Part shown: positions 7,703-17,124 of the stretch, in pieces | Layout of the letters: every line of letters begins with the position of its first letter | How positions within the stretch are numbered: position 1 is the stretch's first letter | DNA from: Halomonas cupida | GTDB taxonomy: Bacteria; Pseudomonadota; Gammaproteobacteria; Pseudomonadales; Halomonadaceae | Assembly: GCF_900142755.1 (NCBI RefSeq) | Contig: NZ_FRCA01000006.1 | Coordinates: 227,412 to 275,102, forward strand | Length of the DNA stretch: 47,691 nt | Direction: 5' to 3' | The notes under the pieces: generated by a model | What the model was told of the DNA's origin: nothing | Databases searched by the model: none | What the model saw: the letters and a program-made list of their open reading frames with translations, nothing else | Made by a program: the position numbers and the translations under genes

Positions 7703-9718
7703 CTAGATGCTCGCTGCCACTCGCGTGCCCTGGTCAATCGCACGACGCGCATCCAATTCCGCCGCCTTGTCCGCCCCACCGATGATATCCACAACGATCC
7801 CGGCTTCACCCAGTGGTTCGACCAGCTCACGCACCGACTCCTGGCCAGCGCACACCACCACGGTGTCCACTTCAAGACAACGCGGCTCACCAGACACCGT
7901 CAGATGCAGTCCGTCATCATCGATACGCTGGTAGTCACAACCGGCGAGCATTTCCACACCATGCTGGCGCAGGGAGGCACGATGCACCCAGCCTGTTGTC
8001 GTTCCCAGCCCCTTGCCCAGACGAGAGGTCTTGCGCTGCAGCAGATAGACCTGACGTGCCGCCTCGGGCGCCTGAGGCGGCTTCAGACCACCTGCTTCTG
8101 CCACGCCGAGGTCGACCCCCCATTGATCGCACCAATGGACCAGAGGATCACCGACGGGCTCACAGTGAGTCAGGAGTTCCGCCACATCGAAGCCGATACC
8201 TCCAGCACCAATGATCGCTACGCGCCGCCCCACACGCTGAGGTTCGTTGATCGCTTCGGCATAGCTCAGCACCGAAGCATGGTCTGCTCCCGGAATCGAC
8301 AGGGGCCGCGGCGCCACCCCACTGGCCAACACCACATGATCAAACTCCTTGAGCATCTCGACATCCGCCGCCGTTGCCAGACGCACCTCGACACCGGTGC
8401 GATCGAGCATGACTCGGTAATAGCGCATGGTCTCGTCGAACTCTTCCTTGCCGGGAATGCGCCGCGCCAGATTGAACTGCCCGCCAAGCTCCGCTCGGCG
8501 CTCGAACAGCGTGACCCGGTGCCCACGCTCGGCAGCGGTGACTGCCGTCGCCATTCCCGCTGGACCACCCCCAACCACCGCAACTCGCTTGGCAACAGCG
8601 GTTTTCTCGATGACCAGTTCGGTCTCATGGCAGGCCCGCGGGTTGACCAGACACGAGGTCAACTTGCCCTGGAAGGTATGGTCGAGACAGGCCTGGTTGC
8701 AGGCAATACAGGTATTGATCTCATCACTGCGCCCGTCCTGCGCCTTGTCCAGCCACGCTGGATCAGCCAGAAAGGGACGTGCCATCGACACCATGTCGGC
8801 ATGCTCCTCCGCCAGCACCCTTTCGGCGACGGCAGGCATATTGATGCGATTGGTGGTGACCAGCGGCAACGATACCGCTTCGCGCATGCGTCGCGAGACC
8901 TCGGTGAAGGCCGCACGCGGCACGCTGGTAACAATGGTCGGAACACGAGCCTCGTGCCAGCCGATGCCGGTGTTGATGACATCGGCACCGGCCGACTCAA
9001 TGGCACGCCCCAGCTCCAGCACTTCTTCGGCGGTACTGCCACCTTCCACCAGATCGATCATCGACAAGCGGAAGATGATCAGAAACTCCTTCCCCACCAC
9101 TTCTCGAATGCGGCGCACGATCTCGACGGCGAAGCGGATGCGATTGGCGAACTCACCGCCCCACTGATCCTCGCGATGGTTGGTTCGACGGCAGATGAAC
9201 TGATTGATCAGATAGCCTTCCGACCCCATCACTTCGACACCATCGTAGCCGGCTGCCTGCGCCAGGCGAGCACAACGCACATAGTCCTCGATCTGCCGCT
9301 CCACCTCGTCACTGCTCAATTCACGCGGAGTGTGAGGATTGATGGGGGCCTGAATCGCGGACGGCGCGACCAGGTCCGGAGAGTAGGCGTAGCGACCGGC
9401 GTGCAGAATCTGCAGGCAGATATACGAGCCCTCGCGATGCACCGCCTCCACTACCTGTCGATGCTCGTCCAGTTGTGTTTCACGGGTCAGGGCAGCTGCT
9501 CCCTGAAACACCGCGCCCTCGGCATTGGGGGCAATACCACCGGTGACGATCAATGCCACCCCCTGCCGAGCGCGCTCGGCATAGAAGGCCGCCAGACGGG
9601 CGAAACCGTTGGGCGCCTCCTCGAGGTTGGTATGCATGGAGCCCATCAGCACACGATTGGGCAACTCCAGATGCCCCAGGCGCAGGGGACGAAACAGATG
9701 TGGATAGGAGGCAGTCAC
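7703..9718 (-). CDS. fadH: NADPH-dependent 2,4-dienoyl-CoA reductase
   Basis: The protein has 671 residues, matching E. coli FadH (about 672). It reduces 2,4-dienoyl-CoA during beta-oxidation of unsaturated fatty acids. Domains in order: an Old-Yellow-Enzyme-type FMN TIM barrel (about 1-330; N-terminal F-R-P-L-R-L-G-x-L-x-L-x-N-R-V); a [4Fe-4S] site with C-x2-C-x3-C near residue 337 and a fourth Cys in L-T-S-C-L-V-N-P; an FAD-binding Rossmann domain (V-V-G-G-G-P-A-G-M-A); and an NADPH-binding fold (I-G-A-G-G-I-G-F-D). The GTG at 9718 is preferred because GAGGA sits upstream and the product then begins T-A-S-Y-P-H-L-F, like its homologues; a longer frame to 9778 is less likely. It is a single-gene unit. 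Confidence 0.95.
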   Translation of the reverse strand: MTASYPHLFRPLRLGHLELPNRVLMGSMHTNLEEAPNGFARLAAFYAERARQGVALIVTGGIAPNAEGAVFQGAAALTRETQLDEHRQVVEAVHREGSYICLQILHAGRYAYSPDLVAPSAIQAPINPHTPRELSSDEVERQIEDYVRCARLAQAAGYDGVEVMGSEGYLINQFICRRTNHREDQWGGEFANRIRFAVEIVRRIREVVGKEFLIIFRLSMIDLVEGGSTAEEVLELGRAIESAGADVINTGIGWHEARVPTIVTSVPRAAFTEVSRRMREAVSLPLVTTNRINMPAVAERVLAEEHADMVSMARPFLADPAWLDKAQDGRSDEINTCIACNQACLDHTFQGKLTSCLVNPRACHETELVIEKTAVAKRVAVVGGGPAGMATAVTAAERGHRVTLFERRAELGGQFNLARRIPGKEEFDETMRYYRVMLDRTGVEVRLATAADVEMLKEFDHVVLASGVAPRPLSIPGADHASVLSYAEAINEPQRVGRRVAIIGAGGIGFDVAELLTHCEPVGDPLVHWCDQWGVDLGVAEAGGLKPPQAPEAARQVYLLQRKTSRLGKGLGTTTGWVHRASLRQHGVEMLAGCDYQRIDDDGLHLTVSGEPRCLEVDTVVVCAGQESVRELVEPLGEAGIVVDIIGGADKAAELDARRAIDQGTRVAASI

Positions 9719-9891
9719 GGCAAATCCTCGACGGATATCATGAAGTGTTGTTGTCGACTCGGGCGATGAGCACAGCATGGCACCACATCAGCCGAAACGT
9801 TTTCAAACAACTGTATGATAGTCGAGATCACGACGCCAGCCCCAGGACAGAATCCACCAGGCCGAAATCCACTAGCCATGGGGAGAAAGCA

Positions 9892-10010
9892 GCCGGCGAC
9901 CCACAGGGAAGTGGGAAGTGGGAAGTGGGAAGTGGGAAGTGGGAAGTGGGAAGTGGGAAGTGGGAAGTGGGCATGTTCGTCGGGAACGAACATGCTCCAG
10001 CTCGTAGCTC
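9892..10010 (+). repeat. Dispersed hairpin repeat, copy 2, with expanded tandem array
   Basis: It has the same order of motifs as the copy at 1-103: GGCGACCCACAGGGAA, the GTGGGAA motif, a hairpin with CATGTTCGT and ACGAACATG around CGGGA (9972-9995), and CAGCTCGTAGCTC at the end. Here the GTGGGAA motif is expanded into a tandem array. It lies between the fadH start and the tRNA-operon terminator. Confidence 0.75.
9911..9966 (+). repeat. 7-bp tandem array, GTGGGAA x 8
   Basis: Eight perfect consecutive GTGGGAA units, preceded by a degenerate unit (CAGGGAA) and followed by a partial GTGGGC. The array lies in non-coding DNA and is 7-periodic. It is nested in the dispersed hairpin repeat. Confidence 0.95.
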
Positions 10011-10023
10011 GTGTCCAGATACG

Positions 10024-10053
10024 AAAAAACCCGATGCCGGAAGGCATCGGGTT
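10024..10053 (-). terminator. Rho-independent terminator of the tRNA operon
   Basis: On the minus strand a GC-rich stem (CCCGATGCC with its exact complement, GGAA/TTCC loop) is followed by a run of six T. It lies 63 bases after the last tRNA gene and is a canonical intrinsic terminator. Confidence 0.9.
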
Positions 10054-10116
10054 GAGATTTCTGCCGAAGAATACTGCTTTTCAGAAAAGCCCTTCGGACT
10101 TGATGAGTTGAGCAAA

Positions 10117-10193
10117 TGGCGGACCGGACGGGACTCGAACCCGCGACCTCCGGCGTGACAGGCCGGCATTCTAACCAACTGAACTACCGGTCC
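10117..10193 (-). tRNA. tRNA-Asp (GTC), copy 1
   Basis: A 77-nt cloverleaf with CCA encoded. The acceptor is GGACCGG/CCGGTCC with discriminator G, the anticodon loop is CTGTCAC (GTC), and the T-arm is GCGGG TTCGAGT CCCGT-type. The sequence appears identical to the two other Asp genes in the cluster. It is the last gene of the minus-strand tRNA operon. Confidence 0.97.
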
Positions 10194-10196
10194 GCA

Positions 10197-10273
10197 TGGT
10201 GGGTGATACCGGATTCGAACCAGTGACCCCCAGCATGTGAGGCTGGTGCTCTAACCAACTGAGCTAATCACCC
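10197..10273 (-). tRNA. tRNA-Val (CAC)
   Basis: A 77-nt cloverleaf with CCA encoded, acceptor GGGTGAT/ATCACCC and discriminator A. The anticodon stem CCAGC/GCTGG encloses CTCACAT, giving anticodon CAC, which reads the valine codon GUG. The body closely resembles E. coli tRNA-Val. It is separated from the downstream Asp gene by only 3 bases. Confidence 0.95.
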
Positions 10274-10340
10274 GCACGAATTACTCGCAACCCAACTCAA
10301 ATTGACGATCTTCAGCCTATCGTCGCAAGGCGTGTCATCA

Positions 10341-10417
10341 TGGCGGACCGGACGGGACTCGAACCCGCGACCTCCGGCGTGACAGGCCGGCATTCTAACC
10401 AACTGAACTACCGGTCC
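10341..10417 (-). tRNA. tRNA-Asp (GTC), copy 2
   Basis: A 77-nt gene with the same sequence as the copy at 10117-10193, including the encoded CCA. It is the third gene of the operon. Confidence 0.97.
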
Positions 10418-10445
10418 GCAGCAATGACGGATCGAGATATGATGA

Positions 10446-10522
10446 TGGCGGACCGGACGGGACTCGAACCCGCGACCTCCGGCGTGACAGGCCGGCATTC
10501 TAACCAACTGAACTACCGGTCC
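10446..10522 (-). tRNA. tRNA-Asp (GTC), copy 3
   Basis: A 77-nt gene with the same sequence as the other two Asp genes. It differs from them only in the flanking bases. It is the second gene of the operon. Confidence 0.97.
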
Positions 10523-10566
10523 ACTTGCATCAATCTCTACGTGCCCATCACCAGAACTTGCGTAAA

Positions 10567-10642
10567 TGGTGGGTGGTACAGGGTTCGAACCTGTGACCCC
10601 CAGCTTGTAAGGCTGGTGCTCTCCCAACTGAGCTAACCACCC
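10567..10642 (-). tRNA. tRNA-Val (TAC)
   Basis: A 76-nt cloverleaf with CCA encoded, acceptor GGGTGGT/ACCACCC, and anticodon loop CTTACAA (TAC). It is the first gene of the Val-Asp-Asp-Val-Asp operon and lies just downstream of a strong sigma-70 promoter. Confidence 0.97.
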
Positions 10643-10658
10643 GGTCACGTGGCGCTGC

Positions 10659-10686
10659 ATTCTACAGAGCTGGCGGTCATTGTCAA
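10659..10686 (-). promoter_or_regulatory. Sigma-70 promoter of the tRNA operon
   Basis: On the minus strand there is a consensus -35 TTGACA, a 16-base spacer and -10 TAGAAT, followed by the GC-rich discriminator GCAGCGCC typical of stringently controlled stable-RNA promoters. It lies 16 bases before the first tRNA. Confidence 0.8.
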
Positions 10687-10920
10687 CACGCTTTTTTCAA
10701 TATCCCGCGTCTTGCCGTGCTCCGGAAACTGACCAACATTCATCTACTTGGGCGGAAACATCGCTACCACGCGGCTTTCGCAGAAGATGACTCTGCCTGC
10801 AATGAATGACACCTCCATGATTGCGCCCAGTCCCCTGCCTGCTCCAAAGCACCTTCCCCCTTGTCACGGTCACCTGAAAAAATCAGGCCTACCTGCAGAA
10901 ACCAGGGGTGGCTAAGGGAA

Positions 10921-11631
10921 TCAATGCTGGTCAAGAAATAAACGTGTTCTGTGTGCAGCCTCATCGATCAGTTGTGCCTGACTGACACCGCTGGACTTGC
11001 GTGGCGACCAATCGTGATCACCATCCTTGAGCCACTGCACGGACGTCCGCTCACCCAACTCATATCCCACGACCTCCTCTCGGGTGCCAAAGGGATCACG
11101 CTCGCCCTGCAGCACCAGCACGGGGCACTCCAGCTGTGGCCAGTGATCAAGGCGCAGGCGCTCGGGTTTGCCGACCGGGTGGAACGGGTAGCCCATCAGT
11201 ACCAGCCCCGGAACGCTGGATCTTTCTTTGAACTCTCCCCTGGCGGCCACCATGCTGGCCACTCGCCCCCCCATGGATTTACCGCCCAGCCACAGTCTAC
11301 CCGGCACAAGATGCGACATAACGTCACGCCATTGCCGGTATTCCTCACACAGGCCATCAACACGCGGCGGGGGACGTCGACGCCCCTCATCACGCATCCT
11401 GCGCATATAAGCGAACTCCAGTGACAGGGTCTGAATCCCCTGGCTGGCCAGTGCACTGCGCCAGGCGCAGAGAAATGCCGAATCGTGACCGGCGCCAGCC
11501 CCATGGGCCAGCAACAGGGCATGCTCCGAGGCAGGGCCAGCCACAATCATCTCTCCCCACTCCGGCGTCAACCAGCGGCCCTCCTCGCCCTGGCGAATTC
11601 GATCACCAAGCGTATTCAGCGAGTGCTGCAC
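10921..11631 (-). CDS. Alpha/beta hydrolase of the KANL3/Tex30-like family
   Basis: The 236-residue protein has an alpha/beta-hydrolase fold. The oxyanion-loop region reads L-A-H-G-A-G-A-G-H-D; the nucleophile elbow is G-G-K-S-M-G-G-R with Ser near residue 119; the acid is in Q-G-E-R-D-P-F-G; and the catalytic His is in D-G-D-H-D-W. This pattern fits the KANL3/Tex30 group, whose bacterial members are uncharacterised hydrolases. The start is a GTG at 11631 with GGAGGG upstream. It is monocistronic and divergent from ccoN. The substrate cannot be predicted. Confidence 0.85.
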   Translation of the reverse strand: MQHSLNTLGDRIRQGEEGRWLTPEWGEMIVAGPASEHALLLAHGAGAGHDSAFLCAWRSALASQGIQTLSLEFAYMRRMRDEGRRRPPPRVDGLCEEYRQWRDVMSHLVPGRLWLGGKSMGGRVASMVAARGEFKERSSVPGLVLMGYPFHPVGKPERLRLDHWPQLECPVLVLQGERDPFGTREEVVGYELGERTSVQWLKDGDHDWSPRKSSGVSQAQLIDEAAHRTRLFLDQH

Positions 11632-11816
11632 AGGCCCTCCTGCTTTCCGGAGTCTGTCGTTTTCAGGCGCATTTTTCTCACCAAAGTGTATACATTTATA
11701 TGCAGATTTGGGATACAGTTAGCCGAGACAATTAGCTGCATTATCAGCACAAGATATCAGTAAGTCACTGTAGTGATGGGATTCCATCCCGAAGACCGTT
11801 CGACGGAAGATGAATC

Positions 11817-13241
<1,425 letters not shown>

Positions 13242-13276
13242 GGTCATCAGGGAAACCAACAGGGACGCAAATACCG

Positions 13277-13894
13277 ATGAGACACGAGATTATCGAGAAG
13301 AATATTGGCCTGCTGGCGGTGCTGGTGCTGGTCGTGATCAGCTTTGGCGGGCTGGCGGAAATCGTGCCGCTGTTCTTCCAGAAACAGACGACCGAACCAG
13401 TGGAAGGGCTCAAGCCACTGAGCGCTCTGGAGCTCGAAGGACGGGACATCTATCGCCGCGAGGGCTGCGTTGGCTGCCATTCGCAGATGATCCGCCCCTT
13501 CCGCGCCGAGACCGAGCGCTATGGTCATTACAGCGTGGCAGGAGAGTCCGTCTACGAACACAATTTCCTGTGGGGCTCGAAGCGTACCGGGCCGGACCTT
13601 GCCCGCGTTGGAGGGCGCTACAGCGATGACTGGCATCGCGCCCACCTCTACAACCCCCGTGATGTGGTCCCCGAGTCGATCATGCCCGCCTATCCCTGGT
13701 TGTTCGACAACCAGCTCGATGGTCAGGATACGCCGAGCAAGATGCGCGCCCTGCGTCGACTCGGCGTCCCCTACAGCGACGAACAGATCGCCAGTGCCAC
13801 TGATGACGTCCAGGGGCAATCGGAGATCACCGCACTGGTCGCCTATCTGCAGCAGCTCGGCACCGTCCTGCCCAGTTCAGCGAGGGTCCAGTAA
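13277..13894 (+). CDS. ccoO: Cytochrome cbb3 oxidase subunit II (monohaem cytochrome c)
   Basis: The 205-residue subunit has one N-terminal transmembrane anchor (about residues 9-33) and a periplasmic domain with a single haem-c site, C64-V-G-C67-H68. It passes electrons from CcoP toward the binuclear centre of CcoN. Family segments [16 protein letters not shown] and [11 protein letters not shown] are present. The ATG at 13277 gives the standard M-R-H-E-I-I-E-K-N start and is preceded by AGGGA; a longer in-frame extension reaches back into ccoN and is not credible. Confidence 0.97.
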   Translation: MRHEIIEKNIGLLAVLVLVVISFGGLAEIVPLFFQKQTTEPVEGLKPLSALELEGRDIYRREGCVGCHSQMIRPFRAETERYGHYSVAGESVYEHNFLWGSKRTGPDLARVGGRYSDDWHRAHLYNPRDVVPESIMPAYPWLFDNQLDGQDTPSKMRALRRLGVPYSDEQIASATDDVQGQSEITALVAYLQQLGTVLPSSARVQ

Positions 13895-13896
13895 TC

Positions 13897-14127
13897 ATGA
13901 ACTTCACGATCATGAACTTCGCCATCATAGACATGGGTACCCTGCGCGGCCTGATCACCGGCATTCTGCTGAGTGCCTTTCTGGGTCTGGTCGCCTGGGC
14001 CTGGTCGAAACGACGCAAGGCCGATTTCGATGAGGCGGCCCACCTGCCCTTTGCCGATGACGAAAGCGTGGCGGAAGGCGCCAACGAGACCCAATCCCGC
14101 AGCAACAGGGGAGAATCCAACCTATGA
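13897..14127 (+). CDS. ccoQ: cbb3 oxidase small subunit CcoQ/FixQ
   Basis: This is a 76-residue single-span membrane protein. The family core is recognisable: M-G-T-L-R-G-L-I-T-G, a hydrophobic helix, then the cytoplasmic W-S-K-R-R-K-A-D-F-D-E-A-A-x-L-P-F-A-D-D. CcoQ stabilises the oxidase complex. Internal ATGs at 13912 and 13933 are alternative starts; the first has GAGGG about 14 bases upstream. The stop overlaps the ccoP start (ATGA), indicating translational coupling. Confidence 0.92.
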   Translation: MNFTIMNFAIIDMGTLRGLITGILLSAFLGLVAWAWSKRRKADFDEAAHLPFADDESVAEGANETQSRSNRGESNL

Positions 14128-15062
14128 GCACGTTATGGGGAAACGACCTCTCCGGCTTCTGGAGCGCCTGGATCATCATCATCACCCTCGGCTCCATCGG
14201 TCTTGCCTTCTGGTTGCTGTATGCCAATCGCAGGACCGACAAGGTCCCGGATAGCGATGGGAACGTCGACACCACTGGCCATATGGCCGACGGCATTGCC
14301 GAGTACGACAACCCGCTGCCACGCTGGTGGTTTCTGCTCTACATCGGCACGGTCATCTTTGCCCTGTGCTACCTCGCGCTCTATCCCGGCCTTGGTAACT
14401 TCACCGGCCTGCTCGGCTGGAGTCAGGAGGCGCAATGGGAAAAGGAGGTGACCGAGGCAGACGCGCGCTTCACACCCATCTTCGAGCAGTACCAGGCGGT
14501 ACCGATTCCCGAGTTGGCCGAGGACGCGGAGGCCATGCAGGTGGCCGAGCGCATCTTTCTCAACAACTGCGCCATCTGCCACGGTTCCAATGCCCGCGGC
14601 GGCAACGGTTTTCCCGACCTGACCGATGAGGACTGGCTATACGGAGGCACCCCGGAAGCCATCACTCACACCCTCGAGAAGGGGCGTAGTGGCACAATGC
14701 CGGCCTGGCAGCAGTTGGGTGAGGACAATATCGAGAATATCACCCAGTTCGTGCTTTCCATGTCCGGCAATGCAGAGGACCCACAACGTGCCGCAGCGGG
14801 CGAGACGATGTTTACCTCGATGTGTACGGCCTGCCATGGTCCTCAGGGCACCGGCAACCAGGCGCTGGGAGCCCCCAACCTGGCGGATGACATCTGGCTC
14901 TACCAGGCACCGGGACAGAGTGTTGCCGACTCGGTGCGCGAAACCCTGCGTAACGGACGCAATGGTCAGATGCCGGCCCAGGCTGAGTGGATCGGTGAAG
15001 AGCGTGTTCACCTGGTGGCCGCCTATGTCTATCACCTTGGTCAACAGCACCCCGACAAATAG
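14124..15062 (+). CDS. ccoP: Cytochrome cbb3 oxidase subunit III (dihaem cytochrome c)
   Basis: The 312-residue protein has two N-terminal membrane segments (about 12-33 and 68-88) and two periplasmic cytochrome c domains. The haem sites are C149-A-I-C152-H153 and C234-T-A-C237-H238, and axial Met residues are likely in G-T-M-P-A-W and G-Q-M-P-A. It accepts electrons from soluble c-type cytochromes and hands them to CcoO. Two N-terminal spans, rather than one, match the CcoP2-type layout of Pseudomonas-like bacteria. It is translationally coupled to ccoQ. Confidence 0.97.
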   Translation: MSTLWGNDLSGFWSAWIIIITLGSIGLAFWLLYANRRTDKVPDSDGNVDTTGHMADGIAEYDNPLPRWWFLLYIGTVIFALCYLALYPGLGNFTGLLGWSQEAQWEKEVTEADARFTPIFEQYQAVPIPELAEDAEAMQVAERIFLNNCAICHGSNARGGNGFPDLTDEDWLYGGTPEAITHTLEKGRSGTMPAWQQLGEDNIENITQFVLSMSGNAEDPQRAAAGETMFTSMCTACHGPQGTGNQALGAPNLADDIWLYQAPGQSVADSVRETLRNGRNGQMPAQAEWIGEERVHLVAAYVYHLGQQHPDK

Positions 15063-15078
15063 CGTCAAGGCCGTCGAT

Positions 15079-15102
15079 TCGCGGCACAGTGAAGTGCCGC
15101 GA
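15079..15102 (+). terminator. Hairpin between ccoP and ccoG
   Basis: A perfect 9-bp stem, TCGCGGCAC with its complement, encloses a six-base loop 17 bases after the ccoP stop. No T-run follows. It may lower expression of the assembly genes relative to the structural genes, or protect the ccoNOQP mRNA end. Confidence 0.5.
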
Positions 15103-15151
15103 TCAACCGCCTGTTCAGCGCTCTCATGATTCCACGTGACCGGTATCCAGC

Positions 15152-16579
15152 ATGAGTGACAGAATTCCCGTCAGTGATGTGACTTCAGCGTTCGTACCGC
15201 CCCACGCCGAGGGCGACACTTCCCGAAGTTTGTACGAACGCCGTCGACACATCTACGTTCGCGAATTCAAGGGCGCCTTCCAGCGTCTGAGACGCTACGC
15301 CAGCTGGATCCTGATCCTCAGCTACCTGATAGTGCCCTGGGTTTCCTGGGGAGAACGCCCCGCCGTGTGGTTCGACCTTCCCGGACGCGAATTCCACATC
15401 TTCGCTGCGACCTTCTACCCGCAGGAGTTCATGCTGCTGTCGTGGCTGCTGATCATCTGTGCCTTCGGACTGTTCTTCATCACCGTATTCGCAGGACGAG
15501 TATGGTGTGGCTACGCCTGCCCACAGAGCATATGGACCCTGCTGTACATCTGGGTGGAGCACCGTGTCGAAGGCTCACGCCACCAACGCATCAGGCTCGA
15601 CCAGCAGCCCTGGAGCCTCGGCAAGCTGTGGCGCAAGGCCACCAAGCACCTGTTGTGGCTACTGATCGCGCTGATCACCGCCGTCACCTTCGTCGGCTAC
15701 TTCACCCCCATCGGCGAGCTGGTCCAGGGCCTGAGTCGACTTCAGGCGCATGGCTGGTCCTGGTTCTGGCTAGGCTTCCTTGTGCTGTTCACCTACCTCA
15801 ATGCCGGTTGGCTACGCGAACAGGTATGCACCCATATGTGCCCCTATGCACGCTTCCAGTCGGTGATGTTCGATCGCGATACCCTGATCGTCTCCTACGA
15901 TTCCGAACGCGGCGAGCCCCGCGGAGCACGCAGGCGACACCAGGATCCTGATACGGCAGGGCTGGGCCACTGCATCGACTGCGGGCTCTGTGTTCAGGTA
16001 TGTCCGACCGGCATCGATATACGTGAGGGTCTGCAGCCCCAGTGCATCAGTTGCGCCGCCTGTATCGATGCCTGTGACAGCGTGATGGACAGGATGGGAT
16101 ATCCACGCGGTCTGGTGAGCTACACCACCGAACGCGCCCTGGAGGGCCGACAGTCCCGGTTGTTGCGCCCACGTCTACTGGGTTACCTCGCCGCTCTGCT
16201 CATCATGGTCGCCCTGTTCATCCATGCCATCGCTGATCGTGTTCCTCTGGATGTGGATATCCACCGCGACCGCGGCCAGCTGTTCCAGACGCTCAACGAT
16301 GGCAGTATCGCCAACTCCGTCACCATCGTTGTGCGCAACCTCGACCACCGTGATCACCAGTACCGAATCGCGGTCAGCGGCATCGACGGCCTTCACAGCG
16401 ATGTTCCGCCCATTACGGTACCGGCCGGAGCATCCCGTCAGCGGGTCATGACCCTGAGCGTCGACCCTGACAGGCTTCAACAACGCAGCACCGACATCCA
16501 GATCACGATAGCCGCCACCGATGCCCCCGACATGAGGGTTGTCAGAGAAAGCCGCTTCATGGGAGTCAGCCGTCGATGA
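15152..16579 (+). CDS. ccoG: Cytochrome c oxidase accessory protein CcoG/FixG/RdxA
   Basis: The 475-residue polyferredoxin-like membrane protein reduces Cu(II) to Cu(I) for cbb3 assembly, as shown for Rhodobacter CcoG. Several membrane spans lie in the first 240 residues and one near residue 350. Cysteine motifs include R-V-W-C-G-Y-A-C-P, V-C-T-H-M-C-P-Y, H-C-I-D-C-G-L-C-V-Q-V-C-P and C-I-S-C-A-A-C-I-D-A-C, the last two being [4Fe-4S] ferredoxin sets. The C-terminal 110 residues form the Ig-like periplasmic domain of the family. It overlaps ccoH by four bases (ATGA). Confidence 0.96.
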   Translation: MSDRIPVSDVTSAFVPPHAEGDTSRSLYERRRHIYVREFKGAFQRLRRYASWILILSYLIVPWVSWGERPAVWFDLPGREFHIFAATFYPQEFMLLSWLLIICAFGLFFITVFAGRVWCGYACPQSIWTLLYIWVEHRVEGSRHQRIRLDQQPWSLGKLWRKATKHLLWLLIALITAVTFVGYFTPIGELVQGLSRLQAHGWSWFWLGFLVLFTYLNAGWLREQVCTHMCPYARFQSVMFDRDTLIVSYDSERGEPRGARRRHQDPDTAGLGHCIDCGLCVQVCPTGIDIREGLQPQCISCAACIDACDSVMDRMGYPRGLVSYTTERALEGRQSRLLRPRLLGYLAALLIMVALFIHAIADRVPLDVDIHRDRGQLFQTLNDGSIANSVTIVVRNLDHRDHQYRIAVSGIDGLHSDVPPITVPAGASRQRVMTLSVDPDRLQQRSTDIQITIAATDAPDMRVVRESRFMGVSRR

Positions 16580-17118
16580 CGTTTCAATCACAAACCTCAC
16601 CCGCAGCGCAAACGGGAACAGCCGCCGTGCCCCCCTGGTACCGACAGTTCTGGCCGTGGTTCCTGATCGCCCTGCTGCTGTCCTCGGTGACCTTCAGCCT
16701 GACCTATCTAGCTGTCTCGATCCGCTACTTCGACGGATCGGTGTCCGAGGACTATTACAAGGATGGCCTGGCCATCAACATGCAGTTGGAGAAACAGCAA
16801 CACGCTCGGCAGTTGGGCCTTACCGCCGAGCTGCGCATCGATGCCACTACTGGTGACGTCCAGATCAAGCTCGAAGGCGAACAGCGACCCGAGACACTGC
16901 ATCTGCGACTGCTGTTTCCCACTGCTGGCGACCGTGATATTGAAGTCCGCCTGGGCCATGCACGCGATGGACATTACCGCGGCACTCTCGATCACCGCCT
17001 GCGCCACCGCTGGTACCTGCAGCTTCAACCAGCCCCCGGCAACGATGCAGACTGGCGACTGACCGGTGAAGCGGACCTTCCCACGGCTACGCCCATCAGC
17101 CTGACACCTGGACTCTAG
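16576..17118 (+). CDS. ccoH: cbb3 oxidase assembly protein CcoH/FixH
   Basis: The 180-residue protein has one membrane span (about residues 28-50) and a periplasmic domain. The FixH hallmark D-G-S-V-S-E-D-Y-Y-K-D-G-L-A-I-N follows the span. CcoH is needed for a stable cbb3 complex. It is translationally coupled to ccoG and lies 6 bases before ccoI. Confidence 0.93.
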   Translation: MTFQSQTSPAAQTGTAAVPPWYRQFWPWFLIALLLSSVTFSLTYLAVSIRYFDGSVSEDYYKDGLAINMQLEKQQHARQLGLTAELRIDATTGDVQIKLEGEQRPETLHLRLLFPTAGDRDIEVRLGHARDGHYRGTLDHRLRHRWYLQLQPAPGNDADWRLTGEADLPTATPISLTPGL

Positions 17119-17124
17119 AGCGGC

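Noticed and set aside
7904..9769. A 621-codon open frame antisense to fadH
   Set aside because: Long antisense frames are expected in GC-rich genes. Its translation is rich in His/Gln/Arg with no recognised domain, while fadH on the other strand matches its family over full length.
9911..9966. Tandem repeats here and at 40760 and 47353 as a CRISPR array
   Set aside because: Units are 7 or 13 bases and directly adjacent, with no spacers and no cas genes.
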